DNA of 64,000 bases from Microbulbifer sp. GL-2 (GCF_007183175.1 NZ_AP019807.1:4274001-4338000), one strand, 5' to 3'. Positions 1-9,595 are shown, counted from the stretch's first letter. Notes: generated by a model not told the origin, from the letters alone. Translations and numbers: made by a program.

Positions 1-2056
1 GTTGGCCGCGACGACCCCAGTCCGCGACCACCTTGTGTACCTCGTGGTCATCCACGAACGCACCATGCACACGCACAGGTACGCCACTACCCGGAGGCAG
101 GTACAACATATCGCCATGCCCAAGTAGCTGCTCAGCGCCGCCCTGGTCAAGAATGGTGCGAGAGTCCACTTTGGAAGACACTTGAAAACCGATGCGGGTA
201 GGCACGTTCGCCTTGATCAGACCGGTAATAACATCCACCGAGGGTCTCTGTGTGGCCAGCAACAGGTGAATTCCAGCAGCACGCGCCTTTTGTGCAATAC
301 GCGCGATTAGCTGTTCTACTTTCTTGCCGACAATCATCATCATGTCAGCAAACTCGTCGATAACCACCACGATGGCGGGCAGGGCCTTTAACGCCGGCGC
401 AGTTTGGTTCTCTTCCGGCACACTCAAGGCGGGGTCCGGTTGCCACAGCGGGTCAAGTATGGGTTCACCCGCTTCTTCAGCCTCTTTCACTTTGCGGTTA
501 AAACCGGCCAGGTTACGCACCCCCATTGCAGCCATCAGCTTATAACGGCGCTCCATCTCGCCAACGCACCAACGCAGGCCGTTGGCAGCATCATTCATAT
601 CGGTAATGACCGGCGTAAGCAGGTGGGGAATACCCTCGTAAACTGACAGCTCCAACATTTTTGGATCCACCAGTATCAAGCGCACTTCATCAGGGGTCGA
701 CTTGTACAGCAGACTGAGCAGCATCACATTGATGCCCACAGATTTACCGGAGCCGGTTGTACCCGCCACCAGTAAATGCGGCATCTTAGCGAGGTCTGCC
801 ACCACTGGCTGGCCGGAAATATCGTGCCCCAAAGCTAGGGTCAGAGGGGACTTGGCGTTATCGTAGACATCCGCTGACAGAACTTCACTGAGGCGCACCA
901 TTTGGCGGTTCTCGTTGGGGATCTCAACCCCCACTACCGACTTGCCAGGGATAACTTCTACTACACGCACACTGATTACAGCCAGGGAGCGAGCGAGGTC
1001 CTTGGCTAAGTTGGAAATCTTACTTACCTTCACTCCCGGAGCCGGCTGGATTTCAAAGCGGGTCACTACCGGGCCAGGCAGAACGGATACCACTTCAGCC
1101 ACAACACCGAAATCTTTCAGCTTTAACTCCAGCAGACGGGATAAAGCTTCCAGGGATTCCCGCGAGAAGCCCGCCTTCTTATTCTGGTCAGCAGGGTCCA
1201 ATAAACCGAGGGGCGGCAAGATGCCGGTAACCGGGCCACTCTTGAAAAGCTCACCCTGCTTCTCCTTGGCCGCACGCGGGCTCTGCTTGGGCTTTGGCGC
1301 TGTTGCTTCAATCTTTGGCGGTATGCGTTTGGCCGTGCGCTGTTTCTCCTCTTCTACTGCCGCCTTACGCACGACTATGGCCTCCCGCGCCACACGGGTT
1401 TCTATGCGCTTCTGGCGCCAGCGCTTGAAGAGACTGGCAAGCAGGGCGAACAACCCGAGTACATTGCGACCAATGGATTCCGCAAGCTTTAGCCAGGACA
1501 GACCGGTAAATACTGTAATACCAATAGCAAAAACCGCCAGCAATAAAATCGTAGCACCCACATAGCCAAGGCTGGCAGCGGTCACACCGGACAGCGCCGC
1601 ACCAATAATTCCACCATTGGAAAATGGCAGTGGGTTCTCAGCAGGGGCAAAACAGAGTGTTGCCAGTGCGGCGCCACTGACCAATACCAGAATGAGGCCA
1701 AAAACCCTAAGAGCAAAAAGGGGGCCATGGAAGCGCGCATTGCGATCACGCAAAATGCGGTAGGCTCTTAAACCGATAAGTAATGGAAATAAATAAGCCA
1801 TCCAGCCGAGCAGTGACAAACACACATCGGCAAGCCAGGCTCCGGCTGGACCGATGGCATTGTGAATTTGACTGGACTGTCCGGTATGGGACCAGCCGGG
1901 GTCCTGCGAATCGTAACTCAGCAGGCTGATGGCGATTAACAGTGCCCCAGCCAGCAGACTGATCAATGCCCCTTCACGAATTAAACGGGCGATCAGTGAA
2001 TCCGGCAAAGCACCGCTCTTCTCAGAGGTCTCTTCAGTTGCGCTTTCGGCCTTCAA
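1..2056 (-). CDS. ftsK: DNA translocase FtsK, N-terminal 685 residues (cut by window edge)
   Basis: FtsK anchors at the division septum and pumps chromosome dimers towards XerCD-dif during cell division. The start is a TTG at 2056 behind a GAGGT ribosome binding site; no ATG fits the frame. Four hydrophobic segments lie in the first ~190 residues, followed by a short basic and Pro-rich linker, so this is the compact Pseudomonas-type form and not the long-linker E. coli type. The motor domain shows Walker A GTTGSGKS near residue 428, Walker B VVVIDEFAD near 563, and the conserved stretch AGIHLLLATQRPSVDVITG. The remaining ~100-130 residues, including the DNA-reading gamma winged helix, lie before base 1. 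The gene is transcribed away from trxB. Identification is firm; only the start codon is inferred. Confidence 0.95.
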   Translation of the reverse strand, partial: MKAESATEETSEKSGALPDSLIARLIREGALISLLAGALLIAISLLSYDSQDPGWSHTGQSSQIHNAIGPAGAWLADVCLSLLGWMAYLFPLLIGLRAYRILRDRNARFHGPLFALRVFGLILVLVSGAALATLCFAPAENPLPFSNGGIIGAALSGVTAASLGYVGATILLLAVFAIGITVFTGLSWLKLAESIGRNVLGLFALLASLFKRWRQKRIETRVAREAIVVRKAAVEEEKQRTAKRIPPKIEATAPKPKQSPRAAKEKQGELFKSGPVTGILPPLGLLDPADQNKKAGFSRESLEALSRLLELKLKDFGVVAEVVSVLPGPVVTRFEIQPAPGVKVSKISNLAKDLARSLAVISVRVVEVIPGKSVVGVEIPNENRQMVRLSEVLSADVYDNAKSPLTLALGHDISGQPVVADLAKMPHLLVAGTTGSGKSVGINVMLLSLLYKSTPDEVRLILVDPKMLELSVYEGIPHLLTPVITDMNDAANGLRWCVGEMERRYKLMAAMGVRNLAGFNRKVKEAEEAGEPILDPLWQPDPALSVPEENQTAPALKALPAIVVVIDEFADMMMIVGKKVEQLIARIAQKARAAGIHLLLATQRPSVDVITGLIKANVPTRIGFQVSSKVDSRTILDQGGAEQLLGHGDMLYLPPGSGVPVRVHGAFVDDHEVHKVVADWGRRGQ

Positions 2057-2327
2057 TGGCTTACCTCAATACTATTTTGTTGTATGCAGAATTTTTAGCA
2101 GATCGGCAATTGTTTGGAATCTATACCGATAGTCACTTTTTTGTCGGGCAAAATTTGGACAGTGAAGCCTGACCACAGTCAATTTTTAATCAATCATCGT
2201 ACAGCCCAATGTTTCCGGTGGGCGCCCAACCTTAAACTTTTTACCAACAACATTCAGTTAGTTGGCTCGCGGTTTGTTTCTATTGTCGCGAGCCTGACTG
2301 TGGCTTGTAAGTGCGAAAGATACATTC

Positions 2328-2349
2328 GGATATATCCATGGATATATCC
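2328..2349. repeat. 22-bp perfect palindrome upstream of ftsK
   Basis: Two GGATATAT half-sites meet head to head at a CCATGG centre, giving a perfect palindrome of 22 bp. It sits about 270 bp upstream of the ftsK start and 130 bp downstream of the methyltransferase relic. It could be an operator or a relic of a mobile element end. There is no T-run, so it is not a standard terminator. A related imperfect palindrome lies at 3403-3427. Confidence 0.6.
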
Positions 2350-2480
2350 TCTCCATTTTCCCGCCAGGATGCCTCATCAAGTAAGGCTTGCGTCATCCTA
2401 TCCCGCGCAAAACGGTTCAAAATATCCAGTTTGCTGTGGTCACCGGCCAGTTCGGCATCCAGCCTTGCCTGAGTGCTGAA

Positions 2481-3195
2481 TCAAAAAACAGAATTGAAAA
2501 CCTGCTCAGTGCCCACAAACCCCGTACTTTTTAAATACCACAGCAACTGGTCCTCCCGGGGAAAATAGCGGTCAAATGCCTGGGATTCACAAAGTGCCAA
2601 CATGCTGGATTTTTGTACAACACCTGCAATAGCATCCTGCAAAACACCAAAGCCCGGTAACAGCTCCAAGACAACAAAACGGCCACCCGTTTTATTACCC
2701 GGTAAGCCTCCCGAAAGACCAGTGTCTGGTCAATCCTGGGTACCTCATGGAGGCCCATTTTGAGCACTAGCACATCAAAAGATTCCCCGGTATAAGGCAG
2801 TGCCCTGGTATCTCCCACCTTGATCTCAACAGTTCTAGCGCGAATTCCCGGGCCAATGCGCAGAAATTGCGAGTTTTGCGCATTCACCCAGCGCCTAGCT
2901 CACTTCACCATCACCACACATCAAGTCCAGAACCTTAGTGCCGACATTGTACCCATCCGCAACGATATCGCACCTGGCTTGCAGATTGTGCGATGCAAAT
3001 AGCTCAGCCAAATCCGGCGGTCCATGCAAACTCGCTCGCTGTTGCCCTCACGGCTCCAGGTCGATAGAGAGCCTGATCATCCACAATCTCCGAAACGAAA
3101 GCCTGAGCTTCCTCGCTCAAGCTAAAAAGCATGATTGGGTGTCCAGTAATATCCTCATCCAGATTGAGTGGGACAAATCTTCTATTCAGTCTCAT
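2481..3195 (-). pseudogene. Frameshifted SAM-dependent methyltransferase relic
   Basis: Reading the minus strand in three frames gives one class I methyltransferase. An opening part from 3195 ends in AFVSEIVDDQALYRPGAV. The SAM-binding motif I reads VLDLMCGDGEVS (about 2903-2940). The next part contains the acidic-loop segment ALPYTGESFDVLVLKMGLHE and REAYRVIK (about 2690-2887). The tail reads VLELLPGFGV and ends in TGFVGTEQVFNSVF at 2481. Frame changes or stops fall near 3004, 2900 and 2690, so the gene cannot make the whole protein. The family resembles ubiquinone/menaquinone-type methyltransferases in general layout; the substrate cannot be told. It is apparently decaying between ftsK and trxB, where many relatives carry only short intergenic DNA or a regulator. 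Confidence 0.7.
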
Positions 3196-3402
3196 CCTGG
3201 TGACCTGCCCTGTTACTCGCGGTATTGCATGAAACCACCGCCTTATTTGTAGGCTTCAGCGATAGCACCTGGACTGCCGCAAAATTGACCGATGTCTAGT
3301 TCATAGCCAAATTTATGTTTCCGCCTTAGAATAAACCTTGCTCAAAAAAATTATTTTTATCCATATAAATCAATTAATTAACTTCTTTTCTTAATGCCAA
3401 TT

Positions 3403-3427
3403 ATGGATATATTTTGAATATATTCAT
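3403..3427. repeat. Imperfect palindrome in the AT-rich region upstream of trxB
   Basis: The arms ATGGATATATT and AATATATTCAT are complementary at 10 of 11 positions around a 3-base loop. The sequence shares GGATATAT with the palindrome at 2328-2349. The surrounding stretch 3241-3636 has no gene I can support. It is AT-rich between about 3310 and 3430 and probably holds the trxB promoter, but I cannot place -35 and -10 boxes with confidence. Confidence 0.4.
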
Positions 3428-3636
3428 CGCCACTTCGCTACCCCCCATGACGCAAGGCCAGCCACAAATAGCGCTTTCCAATGGAACAAATTAAGCCAAA
3501 CTATTTCGCCGACTTGTAACTATCGCCTATTATATCGGCCAATTTGATAGTCTCGGCTGATCAAAAAATGGCCGGGAGAGTGAAACCCCGGTTAGCCGGG
3601 TAAACTTTGCACACCGACAGTCAAAAAGAGAGTTTC

Positions 3637-4581
3637 ATGAGCAATAACCATCATCGACTGATCATTCTCGGCTCGGGCCCCGCTGGCTATACCGCCGCCA
3701 TTTACGCTGCCCGTGCCAACTTAAACCCGGTAGTCATTACCGGTATGCAGCAAGGTGGTCAGTTGACCACTACTACAGAAGTCGAAAACTGGCCAGGTGG
3801 CATACCGGAACTGCAGGGTCCTGACCTGATGGTTCAGATGCAACAACATGCCGAGCGCTTCGATACCCAGATCATTTTCGATCACATCGAATCGGTAGAT
3901 CTGAAACAGCGCCCGTTCACCCTTAAGGGCAATGAAACCTACACTTGTGACTCGCTGATTATCGCCACCGGCGCCTCCGCTCAATACCTCGGCCTGCCTT
4001 CCGAAGAGGCCTTCCAGGGTCGCGGCGTCAGCGCTTGTGCGACTTGCGACGGTTTCTTCTATCGCGACCAAAAAGTTGCCGTTGTTGGCGGTGGTAATAC
4101 TGCGGTTGAAGAGGCGCTCTACCTGTCCAATATCGCCAGTGAAGTGACCCTGATTCACCGCCGCAATGAACTACGAGCAGAGAAGATCCTGCAAGACCGC
4201 CTGATGGACAAAGTGGAAAACGGCAATATCAAGGTTTGCTGGCACCACACCCTCGACGAGGTTCTGGGTGATGACAATGGCGTAACCGGGCTGCGCATTC
4301 GCAGTACCCAGGACGATTCCACCAAGGAGCTAGACGTTTCCGGTGTGTTTATCGCCATTGGTCACAAACCGAATACCGGCATCTTTGAAAGCCAGCTGGA
4401 AATGAATGGTGGCTATATCATCGTCCAAAGCGGCCTGGAAGGTAATGCGACCCAGACTTCTGTACCCGGTGTTTTTGCTGCAGGCGACGTCTCTGATCAC
4501 ATCTATCGTCAAGCAGTGACCTCTGCCGGCACTGGCTGTATGGCGGCCCTGGACGCCGAGCGTTTCCTCGACGCTCAATAA
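3637..4581 (+). CDS. trxB: Thioredoxin reductase TrxB
   Basis: This cytoplasmic flavoenzyme passes electrons from NADPH through FAD and an active-site disulfide to thioredoxin. The 314 residues match the usual ~315-320. Visible motifs are the FAD-binding GSGPAGYTAAIYAARA at the start, the redox pair Cys134-Ala-Thr-Cys137 in SACATCDGFFYR, the NADPH-binding GGGNTAVEEALYL near residue 155, and the second FAD contact GVFAAGDVSD near the end. The ATG at 3637 follows an AGAGAG ribosome binding site; an upstream in-frame TTG at 3607 lacks one. The gene stands alone, with a hairpin and 68 bp before aat. It occupies the position next to ftsK seen in related bacteria. Confidence 0.97.
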   Translation: MSNNHHRLIILGSGPAGYTAAIYAARANLNPVVITGMQQGGQLTTTTEVENWPGGIPELQGPDLMVQMQQHAERFDTQIIFDHIESVDLKQRPFTLKGNETYTCDSLIIATGASAQYLGLPSEEAFQGRGVSACATCDGFFYRDQKVAVVGGGNTAVEEALYLSNIASEVTLIHRRNELRAEKILQDRLMDKVENGNIKVCWHHTLDEVLGDDNGVTGLRIRSTQDDSTKELDVSGVFIAIGHKPNTGIFESQLEMNGGYIIVQSGLEGNATQTSVPGVFAAGDVSDHIYRQAVTSAGTGCMAALDAERFLDAQ

Positions 4582-4590
4582 AGGCCCCCG

Positions 4591-4618
4591 ACCCGGGAGG
4601 AAACCTCTCCACCCGGGT
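4591..4618 (+). terminator. GC-rich hairpin between trxB and aat
   Basis: ACCCGGG at 4591-4597 pairs with CCCGGGT at 4612-4618, and the inner GGAGG/CCTC bases can extend the stem. No T-run follows. It may slow or attenuate transcription into aat, but it is not a canonical intrinsic terminator. Confidence 0.35.
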
Positions 4619-4649
4619 ACCCCCATCCAATTTTGACAGGAGTCAGCTC

Positions 4650-5369
4650 GTGGCAAGGAATACCCAAAGCCGCTTGATATGGCTCGATCAAAACCATATC
4701 GACTTCCCTCCCACAGAGTCCGCTCTGGATGATCCCAATGGCCTGCTCGCAGTTGGTGGCGACCTGACTCCCGAGTGGCTACTCGCAGCTTATAGGCGCG
4801 GTATATTTCCCTGGTATTCGGATCAACAACCAATTCTATGGTGGAGCCCCTCCCCTCGCTGCGTGGTAATTCCCCAGGGGTTCAAGATCGGGCGCAGCCT
4901 GCGAAAAGTACTGCGCCGGGAGACCTTCCAGGTTACATTTGATCAGGCGTTCGAAGATGTTATCGAGGCTTGTCGTGCACCCAGGTCCGGCGAGGATGGC
5001 ACCTGGATTACAGATGAGATGTGTCAGGCCTATATCGAAATGCACCGCCTTGGCCATACCCACTCTGTGGAAGTATGGCGGGAGAGCAAACTTGTCGGCG
5101 GACTGTATGGTCTGGCCATCGGTAGAGTGTTTTTTGGGGAGTCAATGTTTCACCGTGAAACCGACGCCTCCAAAGTCGCTTTTGTCCACCTCATCCGGCA
5201 ATTAGAATTGTGGGGCTGCCAGCTGGTCGACTGCCAGGTAAGCAACCCGCACCTGACCAGCCTGGGCGCTGTTGAATTGTGTCGCCGGGATTTCGAACAC
5301 TTGCTGGAAAGCGGCGTGAAGCAGCCTGCCTTTTCACAGCCTTGGAAGCTTTCGTGGACTTATGGGTAA
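4650..5369 (+). CDS. aat: Leucyl/phenylalanyl-tRNA--protein transferase Aat
   Basis: Aat adds Leu or Phe from aminoacyl-tRNA to proteins with N-terminal Arg or Lys, making primary N-degrons for ClpS/ClpAP. The 239 residues compare with 234 in E. coli. The family signature GIFPWYSDQQPILWWSPSPR lies near residue 50, and the central GLYGLAIGRVFFGESMFH near 150 belongs to the GNAT-like catalytic fold. The start is GTG at 4650 behind a CAGGAG site 7 bases upstream. The end overlaps bpt by 8 bases, so the two transferases are translationally coupled. Both feed the adaptor ClpS encoded about 3 kb downstream. Confidence 0.96.
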   Translation: MARNTQSRLIWLDQNHIDFPPTESALDDPNGLLAVGGDLTPEWLLAAYRRGIFPWYSDQQPILWWSPSPRCVVIPQGFKIGRSLRKVLRRETFQVTFDQAFEDVIEACRAPRSGEDGTWITDEMCQAYIEMHRLGHTHSVEVWRESKLVGGLYGLAIGRVFFGESMFHRETDASKVAFVHLIRQLELWGCQLVDCQVSNPHLTSLGAVELCRRDFEHLLESGVKQPAFSQPWKLSWTYG

Positions 5370-6081
5370 ATATTCTCAACTGGACTCTGTCCGCTTGTTA
5401 GCCACTCTTCCTCACCCTTGCGGCTATCTGCCGGACCGGGAGGCCACTACTGTATTTGTGGACCCACAGACAGAGGTGGATCAACGCCTGTACAATCGTC
5501 TGTCCGAGCTGGGCTTCCGGCGCAGTGGCGCCTACCTGTATCGACCACAGTGCGCTACATGTCAAGCCTGCGTACCGGCAAGGGTACCTGTGAGCCTGTT
5601 CGTTCCGGATCGCAACCAGCGCCGTTGCTGGAGGCGCAATCGGGACCTGGATATCTTCCACATTGAGTCCATCGACACCGACGAACATTACGAGCTGTAT
5701 GCCCGCTACATCGAACAACGCCATGCCGATGGCGAGATGTATCCCCCGAGCCGTGATCAGTACCGCAGTTTCCTGAGCCAGGCCTGGGGAGCCACGCGTT
5801 ATATCGAATTGCGCGCGCGGGGCAAGCTGATTGCTGTGGCGGTTACCGACCTGCTCACTGCGGGCCTTTCCGCAATCTATACTTTTTTCGATCCGGATGA
5901 GGACAAACGCAGCCTGGGCAGCTACTGTATCCTCTATCAGATTGAGTGGGCCAGGCGACTCGGGCTTCCCAATCTCTATCTGGGCTACTGGATCGAGAAA
6001 TGCCACAAAATGGCCTATAAAAGCCAGTTTCGGCCAATTGAAATGCTCAAGGAAAACCGCTGGAGACTAAAGCCTCTCTAG
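5362..6081 (+). CDS. bpt: Aspartate/glutamate leucyltransferase Bpt
   Basis: This is the bacterial relative of eukaryotic arginyl-transferase ATE1. It transfers Leu from Leu-tRNA onto N-terminal Asp or Glu and thus extends the N-degron repertoire for ClpS. It is often annotated ate. The 239 residues show the Cys-rich N-terminal motif CATCQACVPARVPV (near residues 67-80), which matches the conserved cysteine region of the family, and the C-terminal stretch GYWIEKCHKMAYKSQFRPIE characteristic of ATE enzymes. The ATG overlaps the end of aat. About 130 bp separate it from infA; no hairpin with a T-run was seen there, so read-through into infA is possible. Confidence 0.95.
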   Translation: MGKYSQLDSVRLLATLPHPCGYLPDREATTVFVDPQTEVDQRLYNRLSELGFRRSGAYLYRPQCATCQACVPARVPVSLFVPDRNQRRCWRRNRDLDIFHIESIDTDEHYELYARYIEQRHADGEMYPPSRDQYRSFLSQAWGATRYIELRARGKLIAVAVTDLLTAGLSAIYTFFDPDEDKRSLGSYCILYQIEWARRLGLPNLYLGYWIEKCHKMAYKSQFRPIEMLKENRWRLKPL

Positions 6082-6209
6082 CGGATTAATACGCGCCCTT
6101 TGCTCTATCCAGCCTTTTCGTGCAAAATGCTCGCCCGTCGAGCCGCGGCTAGGCCAGTGTGCCACCGGGGTAAATGGTCTGATCAAGTTTATTTGAAGGT
6201 TGCTGCCGC

Positions 6210-6428
6210 ATGGCAAAAGACGATTATATTGAAATGGAAGGCGAGGTGATTGACACCCTGCCAAATACCACTTTCCGCGTAAAGCTGGAAAACGGACACG
6301 TGGTAATTGCGCACATTTCTGGAAAAATGCGCAAGAACTACATTCGCATCCTCACTGGCGACAAGGTCAAGGTGGAACTCACCCCCTACGACCTGAGCAA
6401 AGGGCGTATTACCTACCGCGCCCGTTAA
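6210..6428 (+). CDS. infA: Translation initiation factor IF-1
   Basis: IF-1 binds the ribosomal A site and helps IF-2 and IF-3 assemble the initiation complex. The product has 72 residues, as in E. coli, and is a single S1/OB domain: GEVIDTLPNTTFRVKLENGH, then HISGKMRKNYIRILTGDKV, then TPYDLSKGRITYRAR. It is almost invariant across gammaproteobacteria. It is followed by an intrinsic terminator shared with clpA on the other strand. Confidence 0.98.
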   Translation: MAKDDYIEMEGEVIDTLPNTTFRVKLENGHVVIAHISGKMRKNYIRILTGDKVKVELTPYDLSKGRITYRAR

Positions 6429-6474
6429 ACTGCTCGCCTGGGAAAGCGCCTTTACCGGCCGCTTGTCCAGACAC

Positions 6475-6502
6475 AAAAAAGCCACCTTTCGGTGGCTTTT
6501 TT
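6475..6502. terminator. Bidirectional intrinsic terminator between infA and clpA
   Basis: GCCACC, a TTTC loop and GGTGGC (6481-6496) are flanked by six A on the left and six T on the right. It therefore works as a rho-independent terminator in both directions and separates the convergent infA and clpA genes. Confidence 0.9.
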
Positions 6503-6521
6503 GATTTGCGCCAGCCTAAAA

Positions 6522-8801
6522 TCAGGCGGGTATTGCAGTTTTTATCGCCAGCTCATCATCCTCGATGGTAACGGCTACGCGACCGCCCTCTTCCGCCAGC
6601 TCCCCAAATAAGACCGCCTCAGCCAGGGGCTTACGCAGCTTGTCGCGAATCAGGCGCGACATAGGGCGTGCACCCATTTTTTCGTCGTAACCACGAACAG
6701 CAAGCCACTCGCGCGCTTCATCATCCACGATCAGCGTTACGCGGGAATCGTCCAGTTGCGCCTGCAACTCAACAATAAACTTATCCACCACCGTCTTGAC
6801 CACATCCAATGGCAGGGAACCAAACTGGATAATACTATCCAGGCGATTGCGGAACTCCGGAGTGAACATCTTCTTGATCTCCTCCATGCCATCGCTGGAG
6901 TGATCCTGACTGGAGAAGCCGATTGAACGTCGACTCATCAATTCAGCGCCCGCGTTTGTGGTCATAATCAAGATCACGTTGCGGAAATCGGCCTTGCGCC
7001 CATTGTTGTCCGTCAATGTGCCGTGATCCATCACCTGTAATAACAGGTTGAATACCTCGGGGTGTGCTTTCTCAATTTCATCCAGCAACACCACGCTGTG
7101 TGGGTGCTTGGTCACAGAATCTGTCAGCAGCCCGCCCTGATCAAAACCCACATAACCCGGTGGTGCACCAATCAGGCGGGAAACCGTGTGACGCTCCATG
7201 TATTCGGACATGTCAAAACGAATCAGCTCGATGCCCATCACCTTCGCCAGCTGGCGGCACAGCTCGGTTTTACCAACGCCAGTGGGGCCCGAAAACAGGA
7301 AGGAACCTATAGGCTTCTCCTCGGCACCAAGACCTGCGCGACTTAGCTTGATTGCCGTACTGAGAGCTTCAATCGCACCATCCTGACCAAAAACAACCAT
7401 CTTAAGGTTGTCATCAAGCCTGGATAACTGCTCTTTATCCGACGCGGAGACACTCTTGGCCGGTATCCGGGCCATTTTTGCGATTACGGATTCAATCTCA
7501 CAAACACCGATCACTTCCGTGCGATCCTCTGTCGGCAGCAGGGATTGATAGGCGCCGGCCTCGTCAATCACATCAATCGCCTTATCAGGCAGGAATCTCT
7601 CGGTAATATGGCGACTGGAAAGCTGTGCCGCCGCATCCAGAGCTGCATCGGTGAAACGCACTTTATGGTGGTCCTCGAAACAACTCCGCAGGCCCTGCAG
7701 AATCTGTATGGTCTCATCGACCGAGGGCTCATTCACATCGATCTTCTGGAAACGTCTGGAAAGTGCACGATCCTTCTCAAAAATACCACGATATTCGGTA
7801 AATGTAGTGGAACCTATACAGCGCAGCTGACCACTGGAAAGCAATGGTTTGAGCAGGTTGGAAGCATCCATCACACCACCGGAAGCCGCACCGGCACCGA
7901 TAATCGTGTGGATTTCATCAATAAACAGTACCGCATGCTCTCGTTTCTTCAACTCGGCCAGCAATGCCTTGAATCGCTTCTCGAAATCACCGCGGTACTT
8001 GGTCCCGGCCAACAGGGAACCGAGATCAAGTGAGTAAATTGTGCTGTCTTTCAGTGGCTCGGGGATGTCCTCATCAACAATACGACGAGCCAACCCCTCG
8101 GCGATGGCAGTCTTGCCAACACCAGACTCGCCAACCAATAGCGGATTGTTCTTGCGGCGGCGGGCCAAAACCTGGGTAACCCGCTCGACTTCAGGCCCAC
8201 GTCCTACCAAGGGGTCAATACGGCCGAGAATGGCTTCCTGGTTAAGGTTGGTCGCGTAGCTCTCCAGGGGATCGGAGCCACCGGGTTCAGCACCCCCACT
8301 AATCTCCTCATCAACCTGCTCCGGTGCTGTATCGGAGCCGTGGTGGTGATTATTGCCGCTGGACCCAACACGGGAGATACCGTGGGTGATGTAATTCACC
8401 ACATCAATACGTGCAACGCTCTGTTGCTTCAGGTAGTAAACCGCCTGGCTTTCCTGTTCACAAAAGATGGCGACCAGGACATTGGCACCGGTAACTTCTT
8501 TCTTGCCGGATGACTGGACATGGAAAACGGCCCTCTGCAGGACCCTCTGGAATCCAAGTGTTGGCTGAGTCTCACGATCGGTGTCAGCCTCAGGAATCAA
8601 TGGTGTTGTGGAGTCTACAAACTCCAGCAATTCACGTCGCAACGCGCTTAGATCGGCCCCACAGGCATGCAACACATCAGCAGCCGATTCATTATCCAAA
8701 AGCGCCAGCAATAGGTGCTCTACGGTCATGAATTCGTGCCGTTTTGCGCGCGCACCCTTGAACGCCAGATTAAGCGTTACCTCTAAGTCCTTGCTGAGCA
8801 T
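6522..8801 (-). CDS. clpA: ATP-dependent Clp protease ATPase subunit ClpA
   Basis: ClpA is the AAA+ unfoldase that feeds substrates, including ClpS-delivered N-degrons, into ClpP. The 759 residues match E. coli (758). Residues 1-145 form the double Clp_N domain that docks ClpS. The first AAA module has Walker A GESGVGKTAIAEGLA near 224 and Walker B LFIDEIHTIIGAG. The second has GPTGVGKTELCRQLA near 504 and VVLLDEIEKAHPEV. The ClpP-docking loop reads IGF in RRSIGFSSQD near 624. A low-complexity His/Gly/Glu linker lies between the N-domain and AAA1. It lies 134 bp downstream of clpS, which is on the same strand. Confidence 0.97.
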   Translation of the reverse strand: MLSKDLEVTLNLAFKGARAKRHEFMTVEHLLLALLDNESAADVLHACGADLSALRRELLEFVDSTTPLIPEADTDRETQPTLGFQRVLQRAVFHVQSSGKKEVTGANVLVAIFCEQESQAVYYLKQQSVARIDVVNYITHGISRVGSSGNNHHHGSDTAPEQVDEEISGGAEPGGSDPLESYATNLNQEAILGRIDPLVGRGPEVERVTQVLARRRKNNPLLVGESGVGKTAIAEGLARRIVDEDIPEPLKDSTIYSLDLGSLLAGTKYRGDFEKRFKALLAELKKREHAVLFIDEIHTIIGAGAASGGVMDASNLLKPLLSSGQLRCIGSTTFTEYRGIFEKDRALSRRFQKIDVNEPSVDETIQILQGLRSCFEDHHKVRFTDAALDAAAQLSSRHITERFLPDKAIDVIDEAGAYQSLLPTEDRTEVIGVCEIESVIAKMARIPAKSVSASDKEQLSRLDDNLKMVVFGQDGAIEALSTAIKLSRAGLGAEEKPIGSFLFSGPTGVGKTELCRQLAKVMGIELIRFDMSEYMERHTVSRLIGAPPGYVGFDQGGLLTDSVTKHPHSVVLLDEIEKAHPEVFNLLLQVMDHGTLTDNNGRKADFRNVILIMTTNAGAELMSRRSIGFSSQDHSSDGMEEIKKMFTPEFRNRLDSIIQFGSLPLDVVKTVVDKFIVELQAQLDDSRVTLIVDDEAREWLAVRGYDEKMGARPMSRLIRDKLRKPLAEAVLFGELAEEGGRVAVTIEDDELAIKTAIPA

Positions 8802-8935
8802 CTAAACCTCAAACCCTAATCGCCAATATTTCCCGCCGACTCCGCTGGTAGGCGCGCACCCTTTGCCGGCGTCTATATCCTGGCTGATTCCCTTCAGGTG
8901 ACGGGACCCTTGCATAAAAACAGCTCTACTCAAGA

Positions 8936-9316
8936 TCAATCGTCTTTACTTTCATCCGCCTCAATTTCGCATAACAGGGGGTGTTCATTCTCCTGGGCGA
9001 ATTGATTGACCTGCGCGGCCTTTGTCTCCGCTATATCCCGAGTATAGACACCGCACACTGCTTTTCCCCGCGTGTGTACTTGCAGCATCAACTGTGTGGC
9101 GCGCTCCCGGTTGACTGAAAAAAACAGCTCCAGGGTTTCTACAACAAAGTCCATGGGGGTGTAGTCATCATTAAGCATGATGACCTTATACATTGGAGGC
9201 CGCTTTAGCTGTGGTGGCGCCTCCTCCAATGCGAGATCGCCCTCGGAATCTTCCTGGTCATAGCGGTCTCCATCAATCTCATCGGAGCTTAGTTTAATGA
9301 TCTGCAGAATACTCAT
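8936..9316 (-). CDS. clpS: ClpA adaptor ClpS
   Basis: ClpS recognises N-terminal Leu, Phe, Tyr and Trp and hands the proteins to ClpA. The core is intact: PPMYKVIMLNDDYTPMDFVV, with the NDDYTPM loop that lines the degron pocket, then LFFSVNRERATQLMLQVH and KAVCGVYTRDIAETKAAQV, closing with ENEHPLLCEIE. The N-terminal extension is acidic and flexible, as expected for the part that enters the ClpA pore. I use the ATG at 9316 (126 residues); a TTG four codons upstream at 9328 is also possible, and neither has a clear ribosome binding site. Divergent from cspD and just upstream of clpA. Confidence 0.95.
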   Translation of the reverse strand: MSILQIIKLSSDEIDGDRYDQEDSEGDLALEEAPPQLKRPPMYKVIMLNDDYTPMDFVVETLELFFSVNRERATQLMLQVHTRGKAVCGVYTRDIAETKAAQVNQFAQENEHPLLCEIEADESKDD

Positions 9317-9595
9317 AACAATTATCAATGAATTCTTTCGAGCTTCGATGTTGCAACTAACGCAACCATCAACGACCTGCCATTGTAACCTTATTTGTCC
9401 AACGACACAGAGACATCACAGACTCCACCTGGGTTTCTTGACATTCCCATACCAGTTGTCTACAAGAGTTAGTGCCTGCACGTTCACAACCGTTAATCGC
9501 AGATAGGATCGCAGTCGATTAATCCGCAGGTCAAATAAATATAAAAACTCTGTAAGGTGGCCAATTGGCCACTCAGGCAATTAGAGGGAATCGTT

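Noticed and set aside
324..1565. Plus-strand frames opposite ftsK
   Set aside because: They are shadows of the clear FtsK frame on the minus strand.
2114..2479. Plus-strand frame of 121 codons near the ftsK promoter
   Set aside because: It has no family resemblance, crosses the 22-bp palindrome and lacks a ribosome binding site.
6082..6209. Possible tRNA gene between bpt and infA, as near infA in some bacteria
   Set aside because: No cloverleaf, TTCGA-type T loop or CCA end could be found.
9557..9595. Upstream extension of cspD by 13 codons
   Set aside because: The ATG at 9596 has a good ribosome binding site and matches the usual start of the cold-shock domain.
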